A stretch of DNA of 64,000 nucleotides from Candidimonas humi. Lineage in GTDB: Bacteria > Pseudomonadota > Gammaproteobacteria > Burkholderiales > Burkholderiaceae_B. Below the pieces are notes generated by a model. That model worked only from the letters and a program-made list of their open reading frames with translations, ran no database searches and was not told the DNA's origin. Position 1 is the first letter of the stretch. Each line of letters starts with the position of its first letter. The stretch covers positions 56,436 to 120,435 of the forward strand of contig NZ_JAHTBN010000010.1 of assembly GCF_019166065.1 (NCBI RefSeq), given 5' to 3'. Below are positions 19,282 through 31,463 of this stretch, in pieces. The position numbers and the translations under genes were made by a program.

Positions 19282-20143
19282 GATGTACCTTATTGCGCGA
19301 AAACAGCATGCGGGTCGCCAGGCTCAACAACAGCACGAACAGAGCAATCAGCAGCGCCCCGGCCCAGGCAATCGCGTGCAAAGACGGATTGGGATCGTTG
19401 GTGTATTGGTAGATGGCGACCGGCAGGCTTTCCATCTTGTCCAAGGGATGCAGGGTCATGAAATTGTTGCCGAAGGCCGTGAACAGCAGCGGCGCGGTCT
19501 CGCCCGCCAGCCGGGCCAGCGCCAGCAGCACGCCGGTGACGATGCCCGAGGCCGCGGCGCGCATCAGTACCTGCACGGTCATCTTCCACTGCGGTATGCC
19601 CAGCGACAGCGTCGCCTCGCGCAGCGTGGTCGGCACCAGTTGCAGCATTTCGTCGGTGGTGCGCACGATCACCGGCAGCCCTATCAGCGCCAGCGCCACC
19701 GCACCGGCCACGCCCGAGAACGAATACGCGCCGCCGGTCAGGTTCGACATCGGCAGCACCACTATCACGTACACGAACAGGCCCAGCACGATGGACGGAG
19801 CCGACAGCAGGATGTCGTTCAGGAACCGGATCGTCGCCCCCAGCCTGGAGCGATGCGCATACTCGGCCAGATAGGTGCCCGCGAGTATGCCTATCGGGGC
19901 GCAGATCAGCAAGGCCATCGCATCCATGATGAGGCTGCCGATGATCGCATTGGCCAGGCCGCCCTGCTCGCCGTAGGCCGTGATCTTGGTGAACAGCCGC
20001 GGGCCGATCGCCCCCAGGCCGTTCTTCAGTGTCACCCACAGGATCCAGGCCAGGAATGCCAGGCCCAGCGCAGTCGCGCAGCCGCTCAGGACCAGCGCCG
20101 CCAGATTGATGCAGCGGCGCCGCAGATAGACGCTTGCGCTCAT
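19274..20143 (-). CDS. pstA: Phosphate ABC transporter permease PstA
   Basis: This 289-residue inner-membrane permease has about six hydrophobic segments and the EAA loop ([21 protein letters not shown]) that contacts PstB. It forms the phosphate channel with PstC. ATG at 20143 shares one base with the pstC stop codon, and its own end overlaps pstB by eight bases, so the three genes are translationally coupled. Confidence 0.95.
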   Translation of the reverse strand: MSASVYLRRRCINLAALVLSGCATALGLAFLAWILWVTLKNGLGAIGPRLFTKITAYGEQGGLANAIIGSLIMDAMALLICAPIGILAGTYLAEYAHRSRLGATIRFLNDILLSAPSIVLGLFVYVIVVLPMSNLTGGAYSFSGVAGAVALALIGLPVIVRTTDEMLQLVPTTLREATLSLGIPQWKMTVQVLMRAAASGIVTGVLLALARLAGETAPLLFTAFGNNFMTLHPLDKMESLPVAIYQYTNDPNPSLHAIAWAGALLIALFVLLLSLATRMLFSRNKVHHD

Positions 20144-21150
20144 CAGTTGCCCTCCCGTTTCGACAGTTGCCGCAACATCAGGCGCGCCGCCAGCAGCACC
20201 ACGAAGGTCACGACGAACAGCAGGAAACCCAGCGCGATCAGCGCCGAGCGATGAACGCCCACCGCCTCGTTGAATTCATTGGCGATGCTCGACGAAATCG
20301 AGGTGCCCGGCATCAGCAGCGACGAGGTAATGTCGTAGGAATTGCCGAGCACGAAAGTGACCGCCATGGTTTCGCCCAAGGCCCGGCCCAGCCCCAGGAA
20401 AACTCCGCCTATCACGGCCGAGCGGGTGTACGGCAGCACAATGTCCCACACGACTTCCCAGGTGGTCGAACCCAGTGCGTAGGACGATTCCTTCAGCCGC
20501 GCCGGCACCGTCTGGAACACTTCGCGCATGACCGAACATATGAAGGGCAGGATCATGACCGCCAGCACGATGCCCGCGGTAAGCAGGCCCAGGCCCAGCG
20601 GCGGCCCCTGGAACAGGCCCCCTACCAGCGGCAGGCGCCCCAGCGTGGCGCTGAGCGCCGGCTCGATGCGCGACATGAAAGGCACGAAGACGAACAGCCC
20701 CCACATGCCGTAGATGATCGAAGGGATGCTGGCCAGCAGTTCGATGGCCGTGGCCACAGGACCGCGTAGCCAGGCCGGCGCGATCTCGGTAAGGAACAAG
20801 GCGATGCCGAAGCTCGTCGGCACCGCCAACACCAGGGCGATGAGAGATGTCACCAGTGTGCCGAACACCGGGGCCAGCGCCCCATAGTCGTCGGACACCG
20901 GATTCCAGGCACTGCTGGTCAAAAATTGCAGGCCCTGCCCGAACAGCACCTCGCGCCCGCCCCACAGCGTGGACAATGCGGCGCCCAGCAGGGCCGCCAG
21001 CACCAGCAGTGCGCAGCAACGCAACAGCCGCCGGAACAGTGCATCATGCCGCGCATCGGCGCGCGAACGGTCTTCGCCGCCGCCGGGCATGCCGGCTTGC
21101 GGGCGCCCGGCTATGGGGCTGTCGAGTATATCGGCTCTTGCAGCTTGCAT
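20143..21150 (-). CDS. pstC: Phosphate ABC transporter permease PstC
   Basis: This 335-residue permease partner of PstA has six predicted membrane helices after a 40-residue polar, Arg-rich N-terminal tail. The EAA-type loop reads LKESSYALGSTTWEVVWDIVLP. The start ATG at 21150 lacks an obvious ribosome-binding site, and an in-frame ATG 20 codons later (21090) is an alternative. A strong stem-loop separates it from pstS, which commonly allows the receptor to be made in excess of the membrane subunits. Confidence 0.95.
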   Translation of the reverse strand: MQAARADILDSPIAGRPQAGMPGGGEDRSRADARHDALFRRLLRCCALLVLAALLGAALSTLWGGREVLFGQGLQFLTSSAWNPVSDDYGALAPVFGTLVTSLIALVLAVPTSFGIALFLTEIAPAWLRGPVATAIELLASIPSIIYGMWGLFVFVPFMSRIEPALSATLGRLPLVGGLFQGPPLGLGLLTAGIVLAVMILPFICSVMREVFQTVPARLKESSYALGSTTWEVVWDIVLPYTRSAVIGGVFLGLGRALGETMAVTFVLGNSYDITSSLLMPGTSISSSIANEFNEAVGVHRSALIALGFLLFVVTFVVLLAARLMLRQLSKREGN

Positions 21151-21187
21151 GCTTTATTCGAAAGTTGTGGATGCTTGCGCGCGATGT

Positions 21188-21210
21188 CCCGCCGGCCCCG
21201 GGCCGGCGGG
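21188..21210 (-). promoter_or_regulatory. Stem-loop between pstS and pstC
   Basis: A perfect palindrome with 11-bp GC-only arms around a single C lies in the 71-bp gap between pstS and pstC. No T-run follows, so it is more likely an mRNA-stability or partial-termination element than a full terminator, consistent with higher pstS expression. Confidence 0.55.
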
Positions 21211-21221
21211 ATTCGCCGTGA

Positions 21222-22238
21222 TTACTGCTTGTACTCGGCCTTCCAGTAGGCCTCGATCTGCCCGACCAGGCTGGCCGGCAGGGGCACGTAGTCGAGCGAG
21301 CGGGCCTGGTCCTGGCCATGCTCGTAGGCCCACTTGAAGAAGTCGAAGGCAACCTTGGACTTTTCCTGGTTCTTGGGCTGCTTGTACATGATCACCCAGG
21401 ACGTGGCCGTAATGGGCCAGGCATCGTCCCCGGGGGCGTTGGTCATGAGCAGGTTGAAGTTCTTGGCGTGCGCCCAGTCGGCGGTGGCCGCGGCAGCCTG
21501 GAAGCTGGAGGTCATGGGCTTGACCACCTTGCCCGCGGCGTTCTTCATCACCGCGTAGCCGATATGGTTCTGCAGGGCGTAGGCGTACTCGACGTAGCCC
21601 AGCGAATTCGGCATCTGCTTGATATAGGCCGACACGCCTTCGTTGCCCTTGCCGCCTATGCCCGACGGCCATTTAACCGCGGTGTTCTCGCCGACCTTGG
21701 ACTTCCACTCGGGGCTGACCTTGGACAGGTAGTTGGTGAAGTTATAGGTCGTACCGGAACCGTCGGAACGGTGCACCACGGTGATCTTCGCGGCCGGCAG
21801 CTTCAGGTCCGGATTGAGCTTGCGGATGGCCGGGTCGTCCCAGCTGGTGATCTTGCCCAGGTAGATGTCGGCCAGCGTCGGGCCGTCCAGCACCATCTGG
21901 CCCGGTTCTACGCCCTGCACGTTGAAGGCGGGCACGATGCCGCCGATCACGTCGGGAAACTGTCCCAGGCCGAACTTGCCCAGCGTGGCCTCGTCCAGCG
22001 GCATGTCGGAAGCGCCGAAATCGACCGTGCCGGCCTTGATTTGCGCAATCCCGCCGCCCGAGCCTATGGACTGGTAGTTGACGCGATTGCCTGTTTTTTC
22101 GGCGTAGCTGGCCGACCACTTGGAAATCACCGGGTACACGAAGCTCGAACCGGCGCCGGTAATGTCGGTGGCATGCGCCATGGCGGAGCAACCCAGGGCG
22201 ACGGCGGCCAGGACTTGCGTGAATACGTATTTGGACAT
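21222..22238 (-). CDS. pstS: Periplasmic phosphate-binding protein PstS
   Basis: This 338-residue receptor has a signal peptide cleaved after SAMAHA near residue 23. The mature start TDITGAGSSFVYPVISKW carries the PstS phosphate-binding GAGSSF motif; YQSIGSGGGIAQI and VHRSDGSGTTYNFTNYLS supply further ligands. It captures phosphate and passes it to PstCAB. It is the first gene of the operon and is preceded by a Pho box at 22311-22328, so PhoB-dependent induction under phosphate starvation is expected. The gene ppk lies upstream on the same strand. Confidence 0.97.
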   Translation of the reverse strand: MSKYVFTQVLAAVALGCSAMAHATDITGAGSSFVYPVISKWSASYAEKTGNRVNYQSIGSGGGIAQIKAGTVDFGASDMPLDEATLGKFGLGQFPDVIGGIVPAFNVQGVEPGQMVLDGPTLADIYLGKITSWDDPAIRKLNPDLKLPAAKITVVHRSDGSGTTYNFTNYLSKVSPEWKSKVGENTAVKWPSGIGGKGNEGVSAYIKQMPNSLGYVEYAYALQNHIGYAVMKNAAGKVVKPMTSSFQAAAATADWAHAKNFNLLMTNAPGDDAWPITATSWVIMYKQPKNQEKSKVAFDFFKWAYEHGQDQARSLDYVPLPASLVGQIEAYWKAEYKQ

Positions 22239-22310
22239 CGAGGATCCTTTGATCTGGTGGACTGTCTGGCGGGCTCCAGGCCTCGCACAGACGCCATCCT
22301 AGACGTCCCA

Positions 22311-22328
22311 TATGACATGCTTGTGACA
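22311..22328 (-). promoter_or_regulatory. Pho box upstream of pstS
   Basis: On the minus strand two direct repeats, TGTCACA (22322-22328) and TGTCATA (22311-22317), are spaced exactly 11 bp apart, the PhoB-binding arrangement. A TAGGAT -10 element follows about nine bases later and the pstS ATG about 70 bp downstream. No separate -35 box is needed at PhoB-activated promoters. Confidence 0.8.
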
Positions 22329-22359
22329 AGCGCACAATCCGCGGCCGCATGGCGCGAAA

Positions 22360-24438
22360 TCAGGATCCGAGCGCGCCCATCAGGTATTTGTGCAGGTTGA
22401 AAGCCGCGCCGCGGCTGCGCACGCGCACGTAGCTGCCGTCGGGTTCTGCGCGCCAGGCGAGCTGGTTGTCGCGCAGCGGATAGCGGAAGGCCTCGTTGAT
22501 GACGCGCTTCTTGAGATCGGGGTCGAGTACCGGGAAGCCTACTTCGACGCGGCGGAAGAAATTGCGGTCCATCCAGTCGGCCGAGGCGAGATACACCTGC
22601 TCGCGGCCGTCGGCATAGAAGTAGAACGCGCGGGAATGCTCGAGGAACCGCCCGATGATAGAACGCACGCGGATGTTTTCCGACAGCCCCGGCACGCCGG
22701 CACGCAGCGCGCAGGCGCCACGCACGATCAGGTCGATGCCGACGCCCGCCTGGCTGGCCTTGTAGAGCTCGCCGATGACCACGGGTTCGAGCAGCGAGTT
22801 CATCTTGGCCATGATGCGCGCCTTCTTGCCCGCCTTGGCATTGATCGCCTCGGCGCGGATCAGGGCGACGATGGTTTCATGCAGGGTAAAGGGCGATTGC
22901 AGCAGGGTCTTCAGCGGCCTGCGCGCGCCCAGGCCCGTCAGCAGCGAAAAGACCTTGTCCATGTCCTCGCAGATCTTGGGGTTGGCGGTCAGCAGGCCGA
23001 AATCGGTATACAGCGTGCTGGTGCGCAAATGATAGTTGCCGGTACCCAGGTGCCCGTAGCGCCGGATGCGCCCCTGCTCGCGCCGCAGCACCAGCGCCAT
23101 CTTGGCGTGCGTCTTGTGCGCCACCACGCCGTAACTGACATGGGCGCCCACCGCCTCGAGCTTGGCCGCCCAATTGATATTGGTCTGCTCGTCGAAGCGC
23201 GCCATGAGCTCCACCACCACCGTGACCTCCTTGCCGGCCTTGGCCGCGTTCAGCAGCAGGTGCATGAGCTCGGAGTCTTCGCCGGTGCGGTAGATCGTCT
23301 GCTTGATGGCGACGACATCGGGGTCGTGCGCGGCCGCGGTCAGGAAGCTGAGCACGGGCTGGAACGATTGATACGGATGATGCAGCAGGCGGTCGCGCTG
23401 CGCGATGATGGCGAACAGCGCGGTCGGGTCGGGCGGCAAACCCAGGCTGTCGAAAGGCGCCGGCACCTTGGGCCGGTATTCCGGGAACAGCAGGTCGGGC
23501 CGCTTCACGGCGCTGCACAGTTGCACCAGCCGCGACAGGTTCACCGGCCCGGTGACCCGATAGGTGTCGCGCGCCTCGAGCGAGAACTCGTGCTGCAGGA
23601 AATTTTCGAGATCCTCGGGCATCAGGTGATCGATCTCGAGACGCACCGCGGCGCCGAAGTTGCGCTGCGACAGCTCGCCCTGCAAGGCCTGCCGCAGGTT
23701 GGTGATTTCTTCTTCGTCGACGAACAGGTCGCTGTTGCGCGTGACCCGCCACTGATGGCAGCCCCGGATCTCCAGGCCCGGAAACAGTTCGCCGACAAAG
23801 GCGCCGATGAGAGCCGTCAGCAGCACATAACCGTCGGGGATGCCGGCGACCTCGGGCGGCACGCGGATCAGGCGCGGCAGCGCCCGCGGCGCCTGCACCA
23901 CGGCGATCGAGGCGCGGCGCCCGAACGCGTCCTGCCCCGACAGCGAGACGATGAAATTCAGGCTTTTGTTGTAGACGCGCGGAAACGGATGCGCCGGGTC
24001 CAGGCCTATGGGCGTGAGCATGGGCATCACGTCCTGCTCGAAGGTCCGGTGCGCCCAGTCGCGCAAGGCATCGGTCCAGCCGGAGGGTTCGAGCAGCCCT
24101 ATGCCCTGCGCCATCAGGCACGGCAGGATCTGTCCCATCAGCAATTGGTTCTGGCGCGCTACCAGTTCGTGCGCGGCGCGCTGCACCTGTTCGAAGGCCT
24201 CGTTGGGCGTGTAGCCGTCGCCCCCGACCAGCGTCGAATTCTGGCGCTGCTGCTCTTTCAGGCTGGAAATGCGAATCTCGAAGAACTCGTCCAGGTTGGA
24301 ACTGACTATGCACACATAGCGCAGGCGCTCGAGCAGCGGTGTCGTGGCGCTTTCGGCCTGGGCGAGCACCCTTTCGTTGAATTTCAGCAGGGACAGCTCG
24401 CGGTTGAGCAGGGTCGGTTCAGATACTTCCGGAGGCAT
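22360..24438 (-). CDS. ppk: Polyphosphate kinase 1
   Basis: This 692-residue enzyme polymerises the gamma-phosphate of ATP into polyphosphate. It has the Ppk1 N-terminal domain opening (LLNRELSLLKFNERVLAQAE), a helical domain, and two phospholipase-D-like catalytic domains. The phospho-histidine lies in YGHLGTGNYH at about residue 463, and a second histidine site follows in the EHSRAFYFYADGREQVYLASADWM region. ATG at 24438 follows AAGGA; a TTG at 24504 would add an unsupported tail. It precedes pstSCAB on the same strand and diverges from ppx, so phosphate uptake, storage and release are encoded together. A CTGTCACA half Pho site lies about 70 bp upstream. Confidence 0.97.
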   Translation of the reverse strand: MPPEVSEPTLLNRELSLLKFNERVLAQAESATTPLLERLRYVCIVSSNLDEFFEIRISSLKEQQRQNSTLVGGDGYTPNEAFEQVQRAAHELVARQNQLLMGQILPCLMAQGIGLLEPSGWTDALRDWAHRTFEQDVMPMLTPIGLDPAHPFPRVYNKSLNFIVSLSGQDAFGRRASIAVVQAPRALPRLIRVPPEVAGIPDGYVLLTALIGAFVGELFPGLEIRGCHQWRVTRNSDLFVDEEEITNLRQALQGELSQRNFGAAVRLEIDHLMPEDLENFLQHEFSLEARDTYRVTGPVNLSRLVQLCSAVKRPDLLFPEYRPKVPAPFDSLGLPPDPTALFAIIAQRDRLLHHPYQSFQPVLSFLTAAAHDPDVVAIKQTIYRTGEDSELMHLLLNAAKAGKEVTVVVELMARFDEQTNINWAAKLEAVGAHVSYGVVAHKTHAKMALVLRREQGRIRRYGHLGTGNYHLRTSTLYTDFGLLTANPKICEDMDKVFSLLTGLGARRPLKTLLQSPFTLHETIVALIRAEAINAKAGKKARIMAKMNSLLEPVVIGELYKASQAGVGIDLIVRGACALRAGVPGLSENIRVRSIIGRFLEHSRAFYFYADGREQVYLASADWMDRNFFRRVEVGFPVLDPDLKKRVINEAFRYPLRDNQLAWRAEPDGSYVRVRSRGAAFNLHKYLMGALGS

Positions 24439-24660
24439 GCGGCTTATTCCTTGGCGTATTGCGCCATCTTCGAAATTTTCCCTTCTACGCCGTATTTTCT
24501 TCAATATTGTGACAGTCTAAGAGATTACGGGGTTTCTGCCCACTTTCCGCACACTATCGGCGCAAAAGCCGCTATTTCCCGTGCCGGCGAGTCCACACCG
24601 TCGGCGTGGCGGCCATGGGTCCTTATAATTGCGGCATCTTCGCCACCGGACCCCGCCAGC

Positions 24661-26148
24661 ATGGATCAATTACTCGCCGCGGTCGACCTCGGCTCGAACA
24701 GCTTCCGCCTGTCCATAGGCCGGGTCGTGCAACACGACGGCGGCGCGCAGATCTATGCCATCGACCGCCTCAAGGAGTCGGTGCGCCTTGCCGCCGGCCT
24801 GGGGCCGGACAAGATGCTCAGCGAAGAAGCCATGGACCGCGCCATCACCGTGCTCAAGCGCTTCGGCGAGCGTATTGCGGGCTTCCACCCCAACCGCGTG
24901 CGCGCGGTGGCCACCAATACCTTCCGCGTGGCGCGCAACGCAGCGCAGTTGCTGCCGCGCGCCGAGGCGGCCCTGGGCTTTCCCATCGAAGTCATCTCGG
25001 GACAGGAAGAAGCGCGCCTGATTTTTTCCGGCGTCGCCAACGAGCTGCCGCCCTCGCCCAACAAGAGGCTGGTGATCGATATAGGCGGCGGCTCCACCGA
25101 AGTGATCATCGGCCGCGGCTACGAGCCCTTACGCATGGCCTCGCTGTACATGGGCTGTGTCAGCTATGGCCAGGCCTTTTTCCCGGACGGGCGCATTACC
25201 GCCGCGCGCATGGAACAGGCCCAACTGGCCGCAAGACGCGAATTCGAGACGATCTCCTGGCCTTATCGCAAGACCGGCTGGCAGGAGGCGTACGGCTCTT
25301 CGGGCACGGCCAAGGGCCTGTATGCCGTGCTTACCGAGGGCGGCATGTCGAGCAAAGGCATCACGCAGCAAGGGCTGGAAAAGCTGCGCGCCAAGCTGAT
25401 ACGCGACGGCCGCGTGATCATAGACGAGCTGCCGGGGCTCAAGCCGGACCGCGCGCCGGTGCTGGCCCCGGGCCTGGCCATCATGCTGGCCGCGTTCGAC
25501 GAACTGCACATCAAGCTGATGCGGCCCGGCGATGGCGCGCTGCGCGTGGGCGTGCTGTACGACCTGCTGGGCCGGGATTCCGACCACGACAAGCGCGAAC
25601 AGACCGTCCATCAATTCATCAAGCGCTACCACATCGACATGCTGCAGGCCGACCGCGTACGCAAGCTGGCCCTACATTTCTTCGAGCAGCTCGACCTGCC
25701 CGAGGAAGAACGCCCCGACCTGGCGCGCGCCCTGAACTGGGCCGCCGACCTGCACGAGACGGGGCTGTCGATCGCCCATGCCGACTATCACAAGCACAGC
25801 GCCTACATACTCGGGCATGCCGACATGCCGGGCTTTTCGAATGACGGGCAGGCTTTGCTGGCGTGGCTCGCGCTGGGCCACCAGGGCAAGCTGAACAAGC
25901 TGCGCGCGCACGAGTCCACGCATGCGCAATGGCTGACTCTTCTATGCCTGCGCCTGGCGGTGCTGCTGTCGCGGCGGCGCGAAGACCTGGAAAAGCCGCC
26001 GCTGGCCATCGCGGCCGATGCGCGGACCATACGCATACGGGTAAACGGCTCCTGGCTGGCCGAACACCCGCTCTCGGCCTACACGCTGCGCGGCGAAGTG
26101 GCGCAATGGAACAAGGCCGGATTCGAGATGGAACTGCAGGAAGCCTGA
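24661..26148 (+). CDS. ppx: Exopolyphosphatase, Ppx/GppA family
   Basis: This 495-residue enzyme of the actin-like ASKHA fold removes terminal phosphate from polyphosphate or acts on pppGpp. The phosphate-1 loop VDLGSNSFRLSIGR is at residues 8-21, the phosphate-2 loop IDIGGGSTEVIIG near 139-151, and an HD-like helical domain follows (ADLHETGLSIAHADYHKHSAYI). The frame is open far upstream but only the part from ATG 24661 resembles the family; TATAAT at 24624-24629 lies before it. It is divergent from ppk, opposing that enzyme's activity. Ppx and GppA cannot be told apart with certainty here, although the ppk linkage favours Ppx. Confidence 0.93.
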   Translation: MDQLLAAVDLGSNSFRLSIGRVVQHDGGAQIYAIDRLKESVRLAAGLGPDKMLSEEAMDRAITVLKRFGERIAGFHPNRVRAVATNTFRVARNAAQLLPRAEAALGFPIEVISGQEEARLIFSGVANELPPSPNKRLVIDIGGGSTEVIIGRGYEPLRMASLYMGCVSYGQAFFPDGRITAARMEQAQLAARREFETISWPYRKTGWQEAYGSSGTAKGLYAVLTEGGMSSKGITQQGLEKLRAKLIRDGRVIIDELPGLKPDRAPVLAPGLAIMLAAFDELHIKLMRPGDGALRVGVLYDLLGRDSDHDKREQTVHQFIKRYHIDMLQADRVRKLALHFFEQLDLPEEERPDLARALNWAADLHETGLSIAHADYHKHSAYILGHADMPGFSNDGQALLAWLALGHQGKLNKLRAHESTHAQWLTLLCLRLAVLLSRRREDLEKPPLAIAADARTIRIRVNGSWLAEHPLSAYTLRGEVAQWNKAGFEMELQEA

Positions 26149-26269
26149 AGACGCAAGAAGCTTGAAGGCTTGAAGGCAGCATACGCGCTTGCAGGCGCGT
26201 GGCGCCGCGCCGCGGCTGCCCCTGATGGCGGCCCGATCGCCTCGCGCGAGCAGGACCGCGCAGCCGGGC

Positions 26270-27073
26270 TCAGGCCGCCACGGCCTGCCGGACGTCGAGG
26301 CCGAAATGGCGACGATAGCGCGCGTCCATGCGGCCCATATCGAGCAGCACGGGGAAGTCGGCGGTATTGAAGTCAGGGTCCCAGGCCGGCTCGCCGCATA
26401 TGGAAGCCCCGAGCTTCAGGTAGCCCTTGATGAGCGGCGGGATGCGCGCGGGCAGCACGCTGTCCAGGCGTTCGACCGGATAGCGGCAATGCGGCGCCAC
26501 CAGCCGCAGCGCCGGATCGTCCTGCAAGATCTTGTTGGCGGCGCGCCAGACTTCCGCGGCCGTCACGCCGTCGTCGCGCAGGCTGACGCTGGCGCAACCC
26601 AACACATAACGAGCCCCCACATCGCGCATCAGCCTGGTGATGCCCGACCACAGCAGCATGATGACGGCGCCATTGCGATAATCGGCGTGGATGCAGGAAC
26701 GGCCGACCTCGGCCAGCGTGCCGCGCATGCGCGCCAGGCCGCCGATGTCGAATTCGGACTCGGAATAATAGCCGCCGGCCTTGCGGGCGTTGGCCGGAGT
26801 CAGCATTCGGTAGGTGCCCACCACCCTGCCGGTGGAGAGTTCCTTGACCATGAGATGTTCGCACCAGGCATCGTAGCGGTCGCAATCCAGCCCGTCGACG
26901 GAATCCGGAAAGACCGCGGCCATTTCTTCGGTGAAGATGTTGTAGCGCAGCCTCTGGATCGCCTCGAGTTCTCGAGCGGTGCGGGCCAGGCCCATGGCAA
27001 GCCCCCCCGGGCCGGGCGCGGACCACGCCGCGCCGGTGTCGGCTTTCTGCGGTATACGTGCAAGTTCAAGCAT
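26270..27073 (-). CDS. GNAT-type N-acyltransferase, ornithine lipid synthesis OlsB-like
   Basis: This 267-residue protein resembles the L-ornithine N-alpha-acyltransferase/hemolysin-like acyltransferase family, which transfers a 3-hydroxyacyl chain from acyl carrier protein to ornithine to make lyso-ornithine lipid. The family pattern is visible in RLRYNIFTEEM, CDRYDAWCEHLMVKE, GTYRMLTP and the EVGRSCIHADYRNGAVIMLLW acyl-donor region. ATG at 27073 has GGAG nine bases upstream; a GTG at 27082 overlaps that site. It converges with ppx. Ornithine lipids replace phospholipids under phosphate limitation in several bacteria, so placement next to the phosphate block is suggestive. No olsA-like gene is adjacent. 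Confidence 0.75.
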   Translation of the reverse strand: MLELARIPQKADTGAAWSAPGPGGLAMGLARTARELEAIQRLRYNIFTEEMAAVFPDSVDGLDCDRYDAWCEHLMVKELSTGRVVGTYRMLTPANARKAGGYYSESEFDIGGLARMRGTLAEVGRSCIHADYRNGAVIMLLWSGITRLMRDVGARYVLGCASVSLRDDGVTAAEVWRAANKILQDDPALRLVAPHCRYPVERLDSVLPARIPPLIKGYLKLGASICGEPAWDPDFNTADFPVLLDMGRMDARYRRHFGLDVRQAVAA

Positions 27074-27138
27074 AGGAATCACTCCGACAACATTGCACCA
27101 TTTTGTTCGTCAGATATTACAAGCCATCGTTGAACACC

Positions 27139-28491
27139 TTACCCTTTCGCCAAATCCACCGCAACCAGCCGCCGCACGCCCCGTTCGGCCAGGTCCGCGT
27201 CTTCGGCTTCCACCATGAGCCGCAGCTTGGGCTCGGTGCCCGAGGCACGGATCAGCACACGGCCGCGGCCGGCCAGTTGCTCTTCGACCGCCTCGCGCGC
27301 CTGCGCCAGCCCGGGGTGGCGTTCCCACTGCAGGCCCGGCGCCAATGGCACGTTCACCATTTTCTGCGGATACATCTTCAGTTCGGCCACCTGCTCGGCC
27401 AGCGTGCGGCCACTGCGCCGCAGCGCCGTCAGCACCTGCAGGGCGGCGATAATGCCGTCGCCCGTCGTGTGGCAATCCAGGCATATCAGGTGCCCCGAGC
27501 TTTCCCCGCCATATAGCCAGCCGCGCTCCAGCATGGCCTCCAGCACGTAGCGGTCGCCCACCTTGGCGCGCTCGAAGCCTATGCCCAGGTCGTTCATGCG
27601 CTTCTCGAAGCCGAAGTTGGTCATCAGCGTGCCGACCACGCCAGCGACCGGATCGCCGCCGTCCATGCGGCCGCGCACGATGGCATACAGCAGTTCATCG
27701 CCATTGTAGAGCCGCCCCGCGCCGTCGATCATCTGCAGGCGGTCGGCGTCGCCGTCCAGGGCGATGCCTATGTCGGCGCCGCGGGCCTGCACCTCGGCGA
27801 CCAGCGCCTCGGGATGCAAGGCCCCCACGCCCTCGTTGATGTTGAAGCCGTCGGGCCGGCAGCCTATGGCATAGACATCGGCACCCAGTTCGCGGAACAC
27901 GTGCGGCGCCACGTTGTAGGCGGCGCCGTGCGCCGCGTCCACGACGATCTTCATGCCCGACAGGTCGAGCTCGTTGGGAAAAGTGCTCTTGCAGAATTCG
28001 ATGTAGCGGCCCGCGGCGTCGTCCACGCGCCGGGCCCGGCCCAGCGCCTCGGAGCCGACGCAGCCCAGGGGCTCGTCGATGGCCGCCTCGATCTGCTCTT
28101 CGATCTCGTCGGGCAGCTTCATGCCCTGCGCCGAGAAGAACTTGATGCCGTTGTCCTGGTAGGGATTGTGCGAGGCGCTGATGACGATGCCGGCCACCAG
28201 GCGCAGCGCGCGCGTCAGGTAGGCGACCGCGGGGGTAGGTATGGGCCCCGCCAGCAGCACGTCTATGCCGGCCGCCGACAGGCCCGCTTCCAGGGCCGAT
28301 TCCAGCATATAGCCGGAAATGCGCGTGTCCTTGCCTATGAGGACCGTGGGCCGGCCGCGCCCCGGCGGGCTCAGCCTGGACAGCACGCGCCCTGCGGCAT
28401 AGCCCAGGCGCAAAGCGAATTCGGCGTTGATGGTCGCGCCGCCGACTTCGCCGCGCACGCCGTCGGTGCCGAAATATTTACGCTGGCTCAT
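27139..28491 (-). CDS. glmM: Phosphoglucosamine mutase GlmM
   Basis: This 450-residue enzyme converts glucosamine-6-phosphate to glucosamine-1-phosphate for UDP-GlcNAc, peptidoglycan and LPS synthesis. It has the N-terminal [10 protein letters not shown], active-site phosphoserine loop [12 protein letters not shown] (Ser about residue 107), metal-binding DGDADR and sugar-binding GGESSGH, and C-terminal [13 protein letters not shown] at 28491 overlaps the folP stop by four bases, so it is coupled to folP at the end of the rlmE-ftsH-folP-glmM run, the conserved proteobacterial order. Confidence 0.97.
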   Translation of the reverse strand: MSQRKYFGTDGVRGEVGGATINAEFALRLGYAAGRVLSRLSPPGRGRPTVLIGKDTRISGYMLESALEAGLSAAGIDVLLAGPIPTPAVAYLTRALRLVAGIVISASHNPYQDNGIKFFSAQGMKLPDEIEEQIEAAIDEPLGCVGSEALGRARRVDDAAGRYIEFCKSTFPNELDLSGMKIVVDAAHGAAYNVAPHVFRELGADVYAIGCRPDGFNINEGVGALHPEALVAEVQARGADIGIALDGDADRLQMIDGAGRLYNGDELLYAIVRGRMDGGDPVAGVVGTLMTNFGFEKRMNDLGIGFERAKVGDRYVLEAMLERGWLYGGESSGHLICLDCHTTGDGIIAALQVLTALRRSGRTLAEQVAELKMYPQKMVNVPLAPGLQWERHPGLAQAREAVEEQLAGRGRVLIRASGTEPKLRLMVEAEDADLAERGVRRLVAVDLAKG

Positions 28492-29327
28492 GATGAAACT
28501 CCCAGATCTATAGCTTTCCAGATTTTGACGGCATCGACCGTGGCCGCCACGTCGTGCACCCGCAGAATTTCGGCGCCGCGGGCCACGCCGGCCAGCGCTG
28601 CCGCGATGCTGCCGGCCAGCCGCTCGGCGGGCTCGCGGCCGATCACGTGGCCCAGCATGGATTTGCGGGATAGGCCCAGCAACAGGGGATATGGCTCGAT
28701 GCGCAGATCGGCCAGCCGGTTCAGCAGCAGGTAGTTCTGGGCCGCGGTCTTGCCGAAGCCGAAGCCCGGATCGAGCACGATGCGGCCGGGCTCTACGCCT
28801 GCGGCAAGCAGAGCGTCCAGGCGTTCTTGCAGAAAGCCGCGGACCTCGGCCACCACGTCGGCGTATTGCGGAGCCTGCTGCATGGTGCGCGGCTCGCCCT
28901 GCATGTGCATGGCGCACAGGCCGCAACGCGACCCGGCCACGGCCTGCAGGGCGCCGGGCTGGCGGAAACCGTAAATGTCATTGATCATGTCGGCGCCGGC
29001 ATCCAGCACCTGCCGCATGACTTCGGGCTTGAAGGTATCCACGGACAGCGGCACGCCCACGTCGCGCAAGGCCTCCAGCACGGGCAGCAGGCGTTGCAGC
29101 TCGTGCTCGGCGGACACCGGCTGCGCGCCGGGCCGGGTGGACTCGGCGCCCAGGTCGAGCAGGTCTGCGCCCTCGGCGGCCAGCGCGCGCGCATGGGCGA
29201 TCGCGGCGTCCGTCTCCAGGTAGAGCGAACCGTCGGAAAAGGAATCGGGGGTCAGGTTGACGATCCCCATGACCAGAGGGCGCTCGAGCCGCAGCTCGAA
29301 GCGCCCGCACAGCAAGCGGTTCCCCAA
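28488..29327 (-). CDS. folP: Dihydropteroate synthase FolP
   Basis: This 279-residue TIM-barrel enzyme joins p-aminobenzoate to the pterin diphosphate in folate synthesis and is the sulfonamide target. Motifs are [14 protein letters not shown] (about residue 20), [32 protein letters not shown] and the C-terminal [15 protein letters not shown]. No ATG fits: the likely start is TTG at 29327 with AAGGAC upstream, 11 bp after the ftsH stop. An upstream frame to 29690 lies inside ftsH and is rejected. It overlaps glmM by four bases. Confidence 0.93.
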   Translation of the reverse strand: MGNRLLCGRFELRLERPLVMGIVNLTPDSFSDGSLYLETDAAIAHARALAAEGADLLDLGAESTRPGAQPVSAEHELQRLLPVLEALRDVGVPLSVDTFKPEVMRQVLDAGADMINDIYGFRQPGALQAVAGSRCGLCAMHMQGEPRTMQQAPQYADVVAEVRGFLQERLDALLAAGVEPGRIVLDPGFGFGKTAAQNYLLLNRLADLRIEPYPLLLGLSRKSMLGHVIGREPAERLAGSIAAALAGVARGAEILRVHDVAATVDAVKIWKAIDLGVSS

Positions 29328-29337
29328 GGATATGTCC

Positions 29338-31242
<1,905 letters not shown>

Positions 31243-31463
31243 AGCCAACCTCCTACATAAACTGCGACCCACCGGGCGCCTTGCGCCCATGTGGCAGTGC
31301 GGCATGCGCCATACCGGACGACGGCGGCAGGAACGGCGCCTCGGCGCCGCGCCAGAAATATTCTTGCAACGCCAGGACCGATCGGGCGCAATCCGCCCTG
31401 GTGCCACGCCGCGTACAACGGACGCTTTTGCCCATGATCAATGACCCATTCTAACCCGATAGA

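Noticed and set aside
22390..24660. Long plus-strand open frame leading into ppx
   Set aside because: It is antisense to ppk and has no family similarity; only the part from 24661 is Ppx, which has its own ATG.
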